64,000 nucleotides of DNA from Sphingobium sp. (GCA_020446425.1 JAGRES010000010.1:1-64000); one strand, 5' to 3'. Shown: positions 1 through 10,001, counted from the first letter of the stretch. Notes: generated from the letters alone by a model not told the origin. Program-made: numbers and translations.

Positions 1-47
1 CCTATGGGAGGCCGGGTGGGGGAGTGGGCTGGTGCCGAACCGGCGGA
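1..47. repeat. Partial copy of long GC-rich inverted repeat
   Basis: The first bases (around GGTGGGGGAGTGGGCTGGTG) match the right arm of two complete inverted repeats found at 29289-29365 and 30944-31020. Only the right arm is inside the window, just past the parE stop codon, so the left arm probably lies beyond the edge. It is likely an interspersed hairpin element and may serve as a transcription end for parE. Confidence 0.7.
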
Positions 48-57
48 AGCCGGCAAA

Positions 58-2037
58 CTAGGCGTCGATCATTTCTTCGTCGACGGTCGCCGCATTATCC
101 TGAATGAAGGCGAAGCGGTGTGCCGGATTGGTGCCCATCAGCCGATCGACCAGATCCTTGACGCCCGCCACTTCCTCATATTCCTGCGGCAATGTGATGC
201 GGATCATCCCGCGTGTCTTGGGATCCATTGTGGTTTCGCGCAGCTGCGCCGGGTTCATCTCGCCCAGCCCCTTGAAGCGCGAGACATCGACCTTCTTGCC
301 CTTCAGCTCACCGGAAAGGATCTCATCCTTGTGCGCATCATCACGCGCGTAAACACTCTTGCCGCCTGCGGTAAGGCGGTAGAGCGGCGGCTGAGCCAGA
401 TAGAGATGCCCGCGCCGCACCAGCTCCGGCATTTCCTGAAAGAAGAAGGTCATCAGCAGCGTGGCGATATGCGCGCCGTCGACGTCAGCGTCAGTCATGA
501 TGACGATGCGCTCGTAACGCAGATTGTCGGGGTTGCAGTCCTTGCGCGTGCCGCAACCAATAGCTTGTATCAGGTCGGCAATCTCCTGATTGGCGAGGAT
601 CTTCTGAGCGGTGGCCGAAGCAACATTGAGGATTTTACCGCGAATGGGCAGGATCGCCTGCGTCTTGCGGTCGCGTGCCTGCTTGGCGGAGCCACCCGCG
701 CTGTCACCCTCGACGATGAATATCTCGGTACCAGCCGGATCGTCCGCGCTGCAATCAGTGAGCTTACCGGGCAGGCGCAGCTTGCGGCCCGAGGTCGCCG
801 TCTTGCGCTTCACTTCCTTCTCGGCGCGGCGCGCGAGACGCTCGTCCATACGGTCGATCACATAGGAGAGCAGCGCCTTGCCGCGATCCATATTGTCGGC
901 AAGGAAATGGTCGAAATGGTCGCGCACCGCCGCCTCGACCAGCTTGGCCGCTTCGGGCGAGGTCAGCCGGTCCTTGGTCTGGCTCTGGAACTGCGGATCG
1001 CGAATGAAGACGGAGAGCATCAGCTCGCAACCGGTCATCACATCCTCGGCGGTGATGTCCTTCGCCTTTTTGAGGCCCACAAGGTCGCCGAACGCGCGGA
1101 TGCCCTTCACCAGCGCCGCGCGCAGCCCCGCCTCATGCGTGCCACCATCGGGCGTCGGGATAGTGTTGCAGTACCAGCTATAGCTGCCGTCCGACCAGAG
1201 TGGCCAGGCAATCGCCCATTCCGCGCGTCCGGTTGCGCCCGCAAATTCCTGCGTGCCGGAGAAGAAGTCTTTCGTCGCACATTGCCGCTCACCCACCTGC
1301 TCGGCGAGATGATCGGCCAGCCCGCCGGGAAACTGGAACACCGCCTCGGCAGGCGTGTCGTCGATGATAAGGGACGGGTCGCACTTCCAGCGTATCTCTA
1401 CGCCCGCGAACAGATAAGCCTTGGAGCGCGCCAGCTTGTGCAGCCGTGCGGGCTTGAAATGATGCGCACCGAAAATCTCGGCGTCCGGCACGAAGCTGAC
1501 CGACGTGCCGCGCCTATTGGGCGCTGCGCCGATCTTTTCCAGTCCGCCCTGCGCATGCCCCTGGCTGAAGCGCTGGCGGAACAGCTCCTTGTTGCGCGCG
1601 ACCTCAACCGTCGTATCGACGGACAGCGCGTTGACAACACTGACACCGACGCCATGCAAACCGCCGGAAGTCGCATAAGCCTTGTCCGAGAATTTACCGC
1701 CTGAGTGCAACGTGGTGAGGATCACTTCCAGCGCCGACTTGCCCGGATATTTCGGGTGCGGATCGACCGGGATACCGCGGCCATTGTCGGTAATGGTCAG
1801 ACGGTTTCCGGCTTCCAGCAGCACCTCGATGCGCGTTGCATGCCCCGCGACGGCCTCGTCCATCGCATTGTCGAGCACTTCGGAGGCAAGATGATGCAGC
1901 GCGCGCTCGTCCGTCCCGCCGATATACATGCCGGGGCGGCGGCGCACCGGCTCCAGCCCCTCCAGCACCTCGATCGAGGAAGCGTCGTAATCACCGGAAG
2001 ATGTAGAAGGCGCGGAGCCGAACAGATCGTCTGACAT
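58..2037 (-). CDS. parE: DNA topoisomerase IV subunit B
   Basis: 659-residue type II topoisomerase ATPase subunit, which with ParC decatenates daughter chromosomes. The N-terminal GHKL ATPase motifs are clear: EVLDNAMDEA (Bergerat Asn), DNGRGIP and GGLHGVGVSVVNALS. The transducer domain follows, then a Toprim domain with EGDSAGGSAKQARDR and the metal-binding DADVDGAH. The length fits ParE rather than GyrB (about 800 residues), and it lacks the GyrB insert. The start at MSDDLFG lies close upstream of the conserved IEVLEGLEPVRRRPGMYIG segment. It stands alone on the minus strand. Confidence 0.96.
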   Translation of the reverse strand: MSDDLFGSAPSTSSGDYDASSIEVLEGLEPVRRRPGMYIGGTDERALHHLASEVLDNAMDEAVAGHATRIEVLLEAGNRLTITDNGRGIPVDPHPKYPGKSALEVILTTLHSGGKFSDKAYATSGGLHGVGVSVVNALSVDTTVEVARNKELFRQRFSQGHAQGGLEKIGAAPNRRGTSVSFVPDAEIFGAHHFKPARLHKLARSKAYLFAGVEIRWKCDPSLIIDDTPAEAVFQFPGGLADHLAEQVGERQCATKDFFSGTQEFAGATGRAEWAIAWPLWSDGSYSWYCNTIPTPDGGTHEAGLRAALVKGIRAFGDLVGLKKAKDITAEDVMTGCELMLSVFIRDPQFQSQTKDRLTSPEAAKLVEAAVRDHFDHFLADNMDRGKALLSYVIDRMDERLARRAEKEVKRKTATSGRKLRLPGKLTDCSADDPAGTEIFIVEGDSAGGSAKQARDRKTQAILPIRGKILNVASATAQKILANQEIADLIQAIGCGTRKDCNPDNLRYERIVIMTDADVDGAHIATLLMTFFFQEMPELVRRGHLYLAQPPLYRLTAGGKSVYARDDAHKDEILSGELKGKKVDVSRFKGLGEMNPAQLRETTMDPKTRGMIRITLPQEYEEVAGVKDLVDRLMGTNPAHRFAFIQDNAATVDEEMIDA

Positions 2038-2110
2038 GAAGATGCTATAGGACCGGAGGAGTCAGCAGCGCAAGGGATGTCTGATTTAACGTGAGAAGCA
2101 GTTATCTCTA

Positions 2111-2413
2111 TCAAAACTTCTCACAAGTGCCCTCGCCTGTGACTGTAACGGTTTCCGCCGAATATGGAGTTACATAACCTCCCCGCACAGTCGATCCATC
2201 TGAGCAACGGACTTCAATTTCACCTTCAAGTCTCGGAGTACCGACAAAATATCCAAACGGTAAATTCACAAGTGTTTGCTTCTGATGGGCATTAGTCAGT
2301 TGAACTTGAACAACCATGCCTGTCTCGTCACGAACGACCACGAAACCATCATACAACAGATATGATGCCACAAAGAAGGCAAACAGAATAAGGGCTATCA
2401 GAATAGGTTTCAT
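2111..2413 (-). CDS. Hypothetical small membrane-anchored protein
   Basis: About 100 residues if it starts at MKPILIALILF. The frame is open for 18 more codons upstream, but the internal Met directly precedes a hydrophobic segment (residues 2-20) that looks like a signal anchor, so I prefer it. The rest is a short, probably periplasmic, beta-rich domain with two Cys (VRCSDG, EGTCEKF) that could pair. The region has lower GC and less biased codon use than its neighbours, which hints at recent acquisition. No family recognised. Confidence 0.5.
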   Translation of the reverse strand: MKPILIALILFAFFVASYLLYDGFVVVRDETGMVVQVQLTNAHQKQTLVNLPFGYFVGTPRLEGEIEVRCSDGSTVRGGYVTPYSAETVTVTGEGTCEKF

Positions 2414-2467
2414 TACAATGCTATTCACTGTTGCGTGAATACCCACAATTGGGCGGTGATCTGCCAA

Positions 2468-3259
2468 TCACCCCACCAGCGCAGCCACCAGCGCCTTCAC
2501 CTTCTTTTGCCGCCATTGTGGGGCGGGGGCGACAAGCCAATAGCCCTTGCGCTGTGCCACCGGGTCGCCAACGGCATTGACCTCCCCATCGTCCAGCGCG
2601 CGCTGGGCCAGTAGCAGCGGCACATTGGCGCGGCCCAGCCCTTCGACCGCTGCGGCTATCGCCAGCCCGCCATCGGCCACGCGCACCGCGCCCTGATCGG
2701 TATCGGCCATGCTGCCTGGCCAGTCGATCCAGCGATCCGCGCCGCCACCCGCCGCCTCAACCGTCACAAAGAGCGGATCGCCCAGCGCCATGCCTTCATG
2801 CTCGCCCGGACCGTCGGTCAGTTGCACGGCGAGATCGAGATTGGCCTCTGTGAAATCGAGCGGCTCATCCGCAGCGATCAGCACGAAATGCATGTCGACA
2901 TGGTCACGCGCATAGCTATTCAGACGCGGCATCAGCCACGCCGCCATGATGTCGCGCGGCGCGGCGATGGCAAGAGCGTTGCTGGATTGCCCCGCCTGCA
3001 TCGTCTCAACCGCTTCCTCGAACTTCAGGAAACCGCCCCGCAATGCCTCCAGCGCGCCTTCGGTCTCCGGCGTCAGCTCCAGCCCCTTGGGCGTGCGGCG
3101 GAACAGCACGACGCCCAGCATATCTTCGAGCGCGCGGATCTGCTGCCCCACGGCCGCGGGCGTCACCGCCAGTTCATCGGCAGCGCGGGTGAAGCTGAGG
3201 TGCCGGGCCGCCGCATCAAGTACGCGCAGCCCGTTGAGCGGCAAATGCGTTCTTTTCAT
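2468..3259 (-). CDS. LysR-family transcriptional regulator (GcvA-like)
   Basis: 263 residues. An N-terminal winged HTH (residues about 7-65, LPLNGLRVLDAAARHLSFTRAADELAVTPAAVGQQIRALEDMLG) is followed by a LysR substrate-binding domain. The HTH reads like the GcvA subgroup, whose members regulate glycine cleavage, beta-lactamase or other genes; the target here cannot be told. The effector domain is short but runs to a plausible end. Its start overlaps the apaG stop by 4 bases, so the two are translationally coupled. Confidence 0.85.
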   Translation of the reverse strand: MKRTHLPLNGLRVLDAAARHLSFTRAADELAVTPAAVGQQIRALEDMLGVVLFRRTPKGLELTPETEGALEALRGGFLKFEEAVETMQAGQSSNALAIAAPRDIMAAWLMPRLNSYARDHVDMHFVLIAADEPLDFTEANLDLAVQLTDGPGEHEGMALGDPLFVTVEAAGGGADRWIDWPGSMADTDQGAVRVADGGLAIAAAVEGLGRANVPLLLAQRALDDGEVNAVGDPVAQRKGYWLVAPAPQWRQKKVKALVAALVG

Positions 3260-3672
3260 TGCGCCTCCGCCGGGGCGACAAGCGCAAAGCGCGGTATCGC
3301 GACACGCAGCATCCGGCCATCGGACGCGACCATGCTGTAATGGCCTTCCATCACGCCGGTCGAGGTGGTGAGCGGACAGCCGGACACATAGTCGTAGGAA
3401 GCGCCGGGATGGATCACCGGCTGCTCGCCAACCACGCCTTCGCCCTCGACATGGTGCACCACGCCACGCCCGTCAGTGATCGACCAGCGCCGCGTGAGCA
3501 GCTGCACTGGCTCGTCGCCCTCATTTTCGATGCGCACATGATAAGCCCAGAACCAGCGCCCGCGGTCGGGCTCGGACTGTTCAGGCAGGAAACTGACCGA
3601 GACCCGCACGATGATATCGTCGGTCGCCGCCACAAAAGGAAACAGCGCGGAAAAGGAGGATCGTATCGACAT
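3256..3672 (-). CDS. apaG: ApaG family protein
   Basis: 138 residues, one ApaG/DUF525 domain with a fibronectin-III-like beta fold. Diagnostic segments are FWAYHVRIENEG, VQLLTRRWSITD, VEGEGVVGEQPVIHPG and the C-terminal GHYSMVASDGR. ApaG proteins bind Co2+/Mg2+ and are often near apaH or ksgA. Here the gene instead precedes a LysR regulator, with a 4-base overlap. Molecular role is poorly known in the family. Confidence 0.93.
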   Translation of the reverse strand: MSIRSSFSALFPFVAATDDIIVRVSVSFLPEQSEPDRGRWFWAYHVRIENEGDEPVQLLTRRWSITDGRGVVHHVEGEGVVGEQPVIHPGASYDYVSGCPLTTSTGVMEGHYSMVASDGRMLRVAIPRFALVAPAEAQ

Positions 3673-3688
3673 CTCCGCGCAGATTCCC

Positions 3689-4897
3689 CTAAAGGCCGAC
3701 CTTCGTCAATGCCTGATCGAGATCGGCGATCAGATCGTCCGGATCTTCGAGGCCGACATTGATGCGCAGCATGCCCTCAACCACGCCCATATCCTCGCGC
3801 ACTTCAGGCCCAACGCCATGATGGGTGGTCGATGCCGGATGCGTCATCAGGCTGCGGCTGTCGCCGATATTATTGGAGATGTCGATCAGCTCCAGCGCAT
3901 TGAGCAATGCGTGCGCGCTTTCCCGCCCGCCATCGACAATGAACGAGAAGATCGGCCCGCATGCCTTCATCTGACTCATCGCGAGATTGTGCTGGGGGTG
4001 GCTGGGCAAACCGGGATGCAGAATCTTGGCGACACGGCCTTCCATGAACTTGCCCACCGCCAGTGCGTTTTCCGACTGGCGGCGTGCGCGCAGATCGAGC
4101 GTCTCCAGCCCTTTCAGTACCACCCAAGCGTTGAAAGGCGACAGAGTCGGCCCGGTATTGCGCTGAAACGGCATCAGCGTCTTTTCGATAAACTCCTCGC
4201 TGCCGCATATTGCGCCCGCGAGCACGCGCCCCTGCCCGTCCATCAGCTTGGTCGCGCTGTAGGCAACAATATCCGCACCGAAATCCAATGGCCGCTGCAG
4301 CGCAGGCGTGGCGAAGGCATTGTCAACCACGGTGACGATGCCGCGCGACCTGGCGAGGCCACAGACATAGTTCAGGTCGACCAAGTCCATAGTCGGATTG
4401 GCGGGCGTCTCGAAGAAGAAGACCCTGGTATTGGGACGGATCGCCTTTTCCCATTCCTCATTCTTCGCAGCCTCAATGGCCGTTGTCTCGATACCGAATT
4501 TGGGCAGAAGATTGTCGACCAGCCAGCGGCAGGAACCAAACGCCGCCTTGGCCGCGACGACATGGTCGCCCGCTTTCAGCTGACACAGCAACGCAGCCGT
4601 CATCGCCGCCATACCGCTCGCCTGCGCACGGCATGCCTCGGCGCCTTCGAGCAGGGCGATGCGTTCTTCAAGCATCTGCACTGTCGGATTCTGTAGCCGG
4701 GAATAGGTCATGCCGACCTCTTCCTCGGCAAAGCGCGCGGCCACCGTCTGCGCATCGTCATAGCAATAGCCAGACGTCATGAAGATCGCCTCGGACGTCT
4801 CGCCATGTTCGCTGCGCCATGTGCCGCCACGGATCGCCTGCGTCGCGGGCTTCCATTTGGAGGTGATGGCGCGGTTTTGTCCTGTCGTTCTTTTCAT
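3689..4897 (-). CDS. metZ: O-succinylhomoserine sulfhydrylase
   Basis: 402-residue PLP enzyme of the Cys/Met metabolism family. It condenses O-succinylhomoserine with sulfide to homocysteine in methionine synthesis. The PLP lysine lies in YSATKLMDGQGRVLAG, and the family segment YSRLQNPTVQMLEERIALLEG is near residue 60-80. The start TRAIRGGT-like motif (TQAIRGGTWRSEHGETSE) is typical of MetZ. MetB/MetC-type lyases are close relatives, so exact substrate is inferred from overall MetZ-like sequence. It is transcribed with the same orientation as leuB upstream. Confidence 0.88.
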   Translation of the reverse strand: MKRTTGQNRAITSKWKPATQAIRGGTWRSEHGETSEAIFMTSGYCYDDAQTVAARFAEEEVGMTYSRLQNPTVQMLEERIALLEGAEACRAQASGMAAMTAALLCQLKAGDHVVAAKAAFGSCRWLVDNLLPKFGIETTAIEAAKNEEWEKAIRPNTRVFFFETPANPTMDLVDLNYVCGLARSRGIVTVVDNAFATPALQRPLDFGADIVAYSATKLMDGQGRVLAGAICGSEEFIEKTLMPFQRNTGPTLSPFNAWVVLKGLETLDLRARRQSENALAVGKFMEGRVAKILHPGLPSHPQHNLAMSQMKACGPIFSFIVDGGRESAHALLNALELIDISNNIGDSRSLMTHPASTTHHGVGPEVREDMGVVEGMLRINVGLEDPDDLIADLDQALTKVGL

Positions 4898-4909
4898 ATT
4901 CTTATTCCG

Positions 4910-4936
4910 CTATCTTGACCCGTTCGGTTCGAGCGA
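4910..4936. repeat. Fragment of REP-like sequence (CGTTCGGTTCGAGCGAAG)
   Basis: The short leuB-metZ gap contains CCCGTTCGGTTCGAGCGAAG. It shares the TTCGGTTCGAGC core with the larger folded element at 20548-20649. It looks like a half copy of the same interspersed repeat. Confidence 0.45.
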
Positions 4937-4943
4937 AGAAAAA

Positions 4944-5999
4944 TTACAATACCTTCAACACCGCATCGCCCATTTCACTGGTGCTCATGCTGCCGCCCAG
5001 ATCCGGCCCGCGCGCACCATTTTCGAGCGCCTTGGCGACCGCTGCCTCGATGCGATCCGCTGCCTCGGGCATGTCGAGCGAGAAGCGCAGCATCATCGCC
5101 GATGAAAGGATCATCGCCAGCGGATTGGCCTTGCCCTGCCCTGCGATATCCGGCGCGCTGCCGTGGATCGGCTCGTACAGCCCCTGACGGCTCTCGTTGA
5201 GTGTCGCGGATGCCAGCATACCGATGGAGCCAACGCACATGCTCGCCTGATCCGACAATATGTCACCGAACATGTTGCCGGTAACCACCACATCGAACTG
5301 GCCGGGATTGCGTACTAGCTGCATCGCGGCGTTATCGACATACATGTGGGACAGCTCAACCTCGGGATATTCGGCGGAAACCTCGATCACGACATCGCGC
5401 CACAACTGGCTGGTTTCCAGCACATTGGCCTTGTCGACCGAACACAGCTTCTTGCGCCGCGCCTGTGCCGCCTGAAACCCGCTATGGGCGATACGGCGCA
5501 CCTCGTCCTCGTTGTAGGACATGATGTCATAGCCCTCGCGCTTGCCGTCCGCGGTCTTGCGCATACCCTTCTCGCCGAAATAGACGTCGCCATTGGTTTC
5601 GCGCACGATCAGCAGGTCAATGGCGCCCGCCACCTCAGGCTTGAGCGCCGATGCATCGACGAGCTGGGGAAACACCTTGGCCGGGCGCAGGTTCGAGAAC
5701 AGCGTCAGCTCTTTACGCAGGCCGAGGATCGCCTGTTCCGGCCGCAGGTGCCGTTCCAGATGGTCGCAATCGAAATCCCCCACGGCACCGAACAGGATCG
5801 CATCCGCGCGTTTGGCGATATCCAATGTTTCGGGCGGAAGCGGATGACCCACCGCCTTGTAGGCCGCACCACCAACGAGACCTTCCTCATAGCTGATGCC
5901 GTCCAGCCCGAGCGCATCCAGCACCCGGCGCGCCTGCACCATGATCTCCGGCCCGATGCCGTCTCCTGCGAACACTGCAACCAGCTTGCCCATTTTCAC
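4944..5999 (-). CDS. leuB: 3-isopropylmalate dehydrogenase
   Basis: 351 residues, of normal LeuB length. It oxidises and decarboxylates 3-isopropylmalate with NAD+ in leucine synthesis. Visible motifs are the N-terminal [12 protein letters not shown], the substrate-binding [10 protein letters not shown] region, and the isocitrate/isopropylmalate dehydrogenase signature in [20 protein letters not shown]. The start could also be the second Met ([12 protein letters not shown]). LeuB of this type is cytoplasmic and dimeric. No leuCD or leuA gene lies nearby in the window. Confidence 0.95.
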   Translation of the reverse strand: MKMGKLVAVFAGDGIGPEIMVQARRVLDALGLDGISYEEGLVGGAAYKAVGHPLPPETLDIAKRADAILFGAVGDFDCDHLERHLRPEQAILGLRKELTLFSNLRPAKVFPQLVDASALKPEVAGAIDLLIVRETNGDVYFGEKGMRKTADGKREGYDIMSYNEDEVRRIAHSGFQAAQARRKKLCSVDKANVLETSQLWRDVVIEVSAEYPEVELSHMYVDNAAMQLVRNPGQFDVVVTGNMFGDILSDQASMCVGSIGMLASATLNESRQGLYEPIHGSAPDIAGQGKANPLAMILSSAMMLRFSLDMPEAADRIEAAVAKALENGARGPDLGGSMSTSEMGDAVLKVL

Positions 6000-6049
6000 T
6001 CCGAAACCGATAGATTCTGTCGTGGTCGCCTTAATGGCGCACCTATAGG

Positions 6050-6790
6050 TTAGGCAACCGCTCTTTTCAGCCGGTCGATCAGGCGATCGCGGCTGGCGAG
6101 TATATCCGCGCGTTTTTCTATCAGTATGGAGCGTTCGAGAAAATGGCGGGTCAGCGCAAATCCGTCGAATATCTCAGGCCACTGCGCCGTCATCGTGCGG
6201 TCCCTGAGGAAAGGGGGCAACGGCAATAGCTGCGTCTCATAACCTTGCGCGCCTTCTACGCTTACGGCGGCGCCGGTGCGGGGGGAGACATAGGCCAGCT
6301 CCTCCGGCCCAGCATTGGTAACGGCGCATCCCGACAGGTCCAGCCCAAACCCCAGTTGCGAAAGCAGCAGCAGCTCGTACCGTACCAGCGCCACCGCCCA
6401 TCCGCGCGCGGCAGGTGCGGCCTCCACCGCATCCAGCACTGCGCCAAGCGCGTCGAAAAGTGGCGGATAGGCGTTGTCCTCCGGCAAGGAAACAGCTGTC
6501 AGAGCGCAGACCCACTCGATAGCTGCTGCGGGCAAGGGTTCCGCCAATATGGGCGCGAGGCTATGGGACAGCTCGGCGGTCAGGGACGCGAGCTGCTCAG
6601 CGGTGCGGGCGCGATATTCGGCCTGCACCCTGTTACCCGGCACCAGCACCGGGCGCATCGTGCGTGAGCGCCCACCGCGCACATAGCCCGCCATCAGGCC
6701 ATGATCCGGCGTCAGTGCACGCACTACCGCGCCATGCTCACCATGGACACGGACGGCGCATATTATTGCCGGGGTGGTGAGATAGGCCAA
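6050..6790 (-). CDS. recO: DNA repair protein RecO
   Basis: 246 residues with an N-terminal OB fold ([24 protein letters not shown], then VRGGRSR) and a helical C-terminal domain. RecO loads RecA on SSB-coated DNA in the RecFOR pathway and anneals strands. The zinc-binding Cys set seen in some RecO proteins is not obvious here. It lies directly after the small hypothetical gene at 6796-7152 in the same direction. Confidence 0.9.
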   Translation of the reverse strand: MAYLTTPAIICAVRVHGEHGAVVRALTPDHGLMAGYVRGGRSRTMRPVLVPGNRVQAEYRARTAEQLASLTAELSHSLAPILAEPLPAAAIEWVCALTAVSLPEDNAYPPLFDALGAVLDAVEAAPAARGWAVALVRYELLLLSQLGFGLDLSGCAVTNAGPEELAYVSPRTGAAVSVEGAQGYETQLLPLPPFLRDRTMTAQWPEIFDGFALTRHFLERSILIEKRADILASRDRLIDRLKRAVA

Positions 6791-6795
6791 CGGCT

Positions 6796-7152
6796 CTAGG
6801 CAGCCTGGCTAGCTTCTGCGCCGCCATTTCGCCCATGGCGCTGCTTGATTTCCGCAATTTCCGCAAGTCTGCCTTTCACTATTGTGATGGCCCGCTGCTC
6901 CTCTTTATCCAGATTATCGAGCGGTACATGGTTCAGCAGCACCTCCAGCGCATCGCCGATCCATCCCAGCTGGCGACCATAGCTGCCGACCTGCTCCAAT
7001 ATATCCTCCTCGATATCGGGGCGCGGCGTGATGCCCAGATCAATGTTGATGAGGCCGATTTGTGCACCCTGATTATAAAAACTCCAGGGATTGATGGATT
7101 GCCAGAGCTTGTCCGGTGCGAGCGAAAATTGCATTGTCTTCATGTCGGTCAT
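6796..7152 (-). CDS. Hypothetical protein upstream of recO
   Basis: 118 residues, soluble, acidic in the middle and with no signal or membrane segment. The N-terminal half has [24 protein letters not shown]; the C-terminal half is predicted helical and ends in an Ala/Gly tail. The stop is 5 bases from the recO start, so the two are probably co-transcribed. I do not recognise a family. Small proteins of this kind are often lineage-specific in sphingomonads (inference). Confidence 0.65.
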   Translation of the reverse strand: MTDMKTMQFSLAPDKLWQSINPWSFYNQGAQIGLINIDLGITPRPDIEEDILEQVGSYGRQLGWIGDALEVLLNHVPLDNLDKEEQRAITIVKGRLAEIAEIKQRHGRNGGAEASQAA

Positions 7153-7313
7153 CTCAAACGCCTTTCCAGTGAGCGTACAAAGGGGCTTTCAGACATCCTA
7201 TCGGCATAGCCATTCCATACATGCCTTATGCTTCTTGGAATTTATTTCCGGGACGATGCGACCAAATGCCGTTCTGCATCATTGTATGAAGTGGAGCAAT
7301 CAGGGAGAATATC

Positions 7314-7598
7314 ATGCACACGCAGACGATATCACCGCCACTCAGTCCCGCACCTGTCATGGAAAGAGGGTTCCGGCTAGCCTATAACGAGGCCAATGCC
7401 GCACCTATGCCCTGCCCCGGCTGCGGTCATTCCAACTGGCGGATCGGCCGGGTTACCGCTGAATGCGCCTTCTGCGATACAGCCTTGCCGCTGGAGCATA
7501 TTCACAGTCACGGTTTTGCGCCGCGTTTCATTACCAGCGGCGCATATGACGAACAGGCATACGGGCTGGAAGCAGCAGGGTCATTTTCCAGTAACTGA
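7314..7598 (+). CDS. Small zinc-ribbon-like protein
   Basis: 94 residues with one obvious knuckle pair: CPGCGH and, 15 residues later, CAFC, forming a treble-clef or zinc-ribbon metal site. A His-rich stretch (HIHSHG) follows. A GGGAGA Shine-Dalgarno sits 6 bases before the ATG. It is the only plus-strand gene in this part of the window and converges with uvrC. Function unknown. Confidence 0.6.
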   Translation: MHTQTISPPLSPAPVMERGFRLAYNEANAAPMPCPGCGHSNWRIGRVTAECAFCDTALPLEHIHSHGFAPRFITSGAYDEQAYGLEAAGSFSSN

Positions 7599-7621
7599 GG
7601 CCCTATCCCGAGCTTAGGGCC
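7599..7621. terminator. Hairpin between convergent genes
   Basis: A 7-bp perfect stem, GGCCCTA / TAGGGCC, with a 9-base loop fills the gap between the plus-strand zinc-ribbon gene and uvrC. No T-run follows, so it is at best a weak bidirectional end. Confidence 0.4.
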
Positions 7622-9565
7622 CTAACCGTTGGCATGGAAATAGTCGTAGACCATTTGCGCCACTTTGTCGGATACGCCGGGCGCGCGTTGCAGATCCTCC
7701 AGCCGCGCGTCCTTGACCGCCTTGGCCGTGCCGAAATGCATAAGCAGAGCCTTCTTGCGCGCGGGACCGATACCCGGCACCTCGTCGAGCGATGAGGTCG
7801 TAATCGCCTTGCTGCGCTTGTTGCGATGCGCGCCAATGGCGAAGCGATGAACCTCGTCACGCAGGCGCTGCAGATAGAAGAGCAACGGGTCGTTGACCGG
7901 CAGCATTAGTTCGCGGCCATCGAGCAGGTGAAACACCTCCCGCCCCTCGCGGCCATGATGCGGCCCTTTGGCGATGCCAACCAGCGGCACGTCGTCCACG
8001 CCCATTTCCTCCAATATGGCCCGCGCCGCCGATAGCTGGCCCTTGCCGCCGTCGATCAGCACCAGATCGGGCCATTCGCTTCGGTGGTCGTCGGCGCGTT
8101 CCTCACCATCCCCATCTTCGTTCACCAGCGCGCCGAAGCGCCGGGTAAAAACCTCGCGCATCATCGCGAAATCGTCTCCCGGGCGGGTTTCCGGGTTCTT
8201 GATGTTGAATTTGCGATAGGCGTTCTTGCGAAACCCCTCCGGCCCGGCGACCACCATGGCGCCCAGCGCATGCGTGCCCTGAATATGGCTGTTGTCATAG
8301 ATTTCAATACGCTCGGGCGGACTGTCCAGCCCGAACAAGTCGGCCAGTCCCTGCAACAGTTTCGCCTGTGTCGTGCTTTCCGCCTGCCGGCGCTGTAACG
8401 CCTCCTGCGCGTTACGCCGCGCCTGCTCGATCAGCTTCGCCTTCGGCCCGCGCTGTGGCGCTTCAATGCGTACCTTGCGCCCGGCCTTGCTGCTCAGCGC
8501 CTCTTCCAGCAGGCCCGCCTCGCCCAGTTTGCGGTCGAGCAATATGACCGGCTGGGGTGGCACATCCTCATAAAATTGCGCTATGAAACTGGCCATTACC
8601 TCCTCCTCGTCCACATCATTGGTGTGGACCGGAAAGATCGAATGGCTGCCGCAATTCTGGCCGCCACGAATGAAGAAGGCCTGGATGCACATCGCGCCGC
8701 CCTGGGTCGCCAATCCGAATATATCGGCTTCTTCCAGGCCCTGTCCGTTGATCGCCTGCGCTGTCTGCACAAAGGTCAGCGCCTTCAGGCGGTCACGGAA
8801 TACCGCCGCCAGCTCATAATCCATTGCCTGAGACGCCTGCTCCATCGCCTGCGCCAGCTTCGCCTGCACATTGCCGCCCTTGCCGGAAAGGAACGCCTCG
8901 GCATCGGCCACCAGCTCGGCATAACCCTGTTCGTCGATCCGCCCGACACAGGGCGCAGAGCAGCGCTTGATCTGGTAAAGCAGGCAGGGGCGCGAACGGT
9001 TATTGAAAAATCCGTCAGTGCAGCTGCGCAGCAGGAACAGTTTCTGCATCGCGTTCAGCGTGCGGTTGACCGCGCCGCCGCTGGCATAAGGCCCGAAATA
9101 GCGCCCCTTAAATTTGCGCGCACCGCGATGTTTCTGGATGCGCGGAAAATCATGATCATGCCGCACCAGGATGAAGGGGAAGCTTTTGTCGTCGCGCAAC
9201 AGGACATTATAGGGCGGGCGGTACCGCTTGATCAGCTGCGCTTCGAGCAGCAGCGCCTCGGCCTCGGTCGTCGTTGTCACGATGGTCATCGAGCGGGTCT
9301 GCGACACCATGCGCTGCAACCGCTTGGGCAGGCGCGTGATCTGTGTGTAGCTGGTCACCCGGTTCTTGAGCGCCTTTGCCTTGCCGATATAGAGCACATC
9401 CCCGCGTGCATCGAGCATGCGGTACACACCGGGCTGCAACGTCAGCGTGCGAACGGTGTCGCGGATCGCCGCGACGCCCGCCTCTATGTCGGGCTTGCCG
9501 ATGCCGCGCAGAGCGTAGGCGGCTTTTTCCTCGTTGAACCTGTCGGGCGTTTCCGGTGGAAGCAT
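7622..9565 (-). CDS. uvrC: UvrABC system protein C
   Basis: 647-residue excinuclease subunit that makes both incisions in nucleotide excision repair. The N-terminal GIY-YIG nuclease is present (PGVYRMLDARGDVLYIGKAKALKNRV), then the Cys-rich loop (CLLYQIKRCSAPCVGR), the UVR domain (QAMDYELAAVFRDRLKAL), the RNase H-like C-terminal nuclease (IEIYDNSHIQGTHALGAMVV, LVLIDGGKGQL) and a final helix-hairpin-helix (SLDEVPGIGPARKKALLMHFG). All expected domains are intact. Confidence 0.97.
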   Translation of the reverse strand: MLPPETPDRFNEEKAAYALRGIGKPDIEAGVAAIRDTVRTLTLQPGVYRMLDARGDVLYIGKAKALKNRVTSYTQITRLPKRLQRMVSQTRSMTIVTTTTEAEALLLEAQLIKRYRPPYNVLLRDDKSFPFILVRHDHDFPRIQKHRGARKFKGRYFGPYASGGAVNRTLNAMQKLFLLRSCTDGFFNNRSRPCLLYQIKRCSAPCVGRIDEQGYAELVADAEAFLSGKGGNVQAKLAQAMEQASQAMDYELAAVFRDRLKALTFVQTAQAINGQGLEEADIFGLATQGGAMCIQAFFIRGGQNCGSHSIFPVHTNDVDEEEVMASFIAQFYEDVPPQPVILLDRKLGEAGLLEEALSSKAGRKVRIEAPQRGPKAKLIEQARRNAQEALQRRQAESTTQAKLLQGLADLFGLDSPPERIEIYDNSHIQGTHALGAMVVAGPEGFRKNAYRKFNIKNPETRPGDDFAMMREVFTRRFGALVNEDGDGEERADDHRSEWPDLVLIDGGKGQLSAARAILEEMGVDDVPLVGIAKGPHHGREGREVFHLLDGRELMLPVNDPLLFYLQRLRDEVHRFAIGAHRNKRSKAITTSSLDEVPGIGPARKKALLMHFGTAKAVKDARLEDLQRAPGVSDKVAQMVYDYFHANG

Positions 9566-9626
9566 GGATCAGATGTAGGGAATAATGGAACCGTTGACGA
9601 GTAGGGGTTGCGATATCCCGTCCCGG

Positions 9627-10001
9627 CTAGGAAACCAACAACCATATGGCTGTGCCCAGCGCTATCGTCGCTGTCACCAATATCCATGTCAGAATGCGCA
9701 TGCGCACCGGCCTCAGCGTGGCGACTTTGTGCGGCTGTATTCGCTCCATGATCGCGCATGTTCTGCGCTCCGCCGACAGAAATATGAATATGGCGATGAG
9801 CAGGAACAGGCTTGCAATCGCTTTCGCGATCCATGCCGGCTCCACAGAGCGGAACAGTGCATTGAAGCCCAGAGCTATACCGACCGACGCCATGCCAGTA
9901 CGGACCCACCCGGCAAAACTCCGTTCATGTGACAGAAGCGTGCGATCCTCGGCGAGATCGGTGCGTTCCTGTGCCAGTTCATTCTCATCTGTGTCAGCCA
10001 T
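9627..10001 (-). CDS. DUF202 family inner-membrane protein
   Basis: 124 residues. An acidic N-terminus (ELAQERTDLAEDRTLLSHERSFAGWVRTGMASVGIALGF) carries the ERT...ANERTFLAWxRT-like DUF202 motif. Three hydrophobic segments follow (about residues 38-50, 60-76 and 100-122). Such proteins are small membrane proteins of unknown role, related to E. coli YidH. It stands alone between uvrC and the atp operon. Confidence 0.8.
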   Translation of the reverse strand: MADTDENELAQERTDLAEDRTLLSHERSFAGWVRTGMASVGIALGFNALFRSVEPAWIAKAIASLFLLIAIFIFLSAERRTCAIMERIQPHKVATLRPVRMRILTWILVTATIALGTAIWLLVS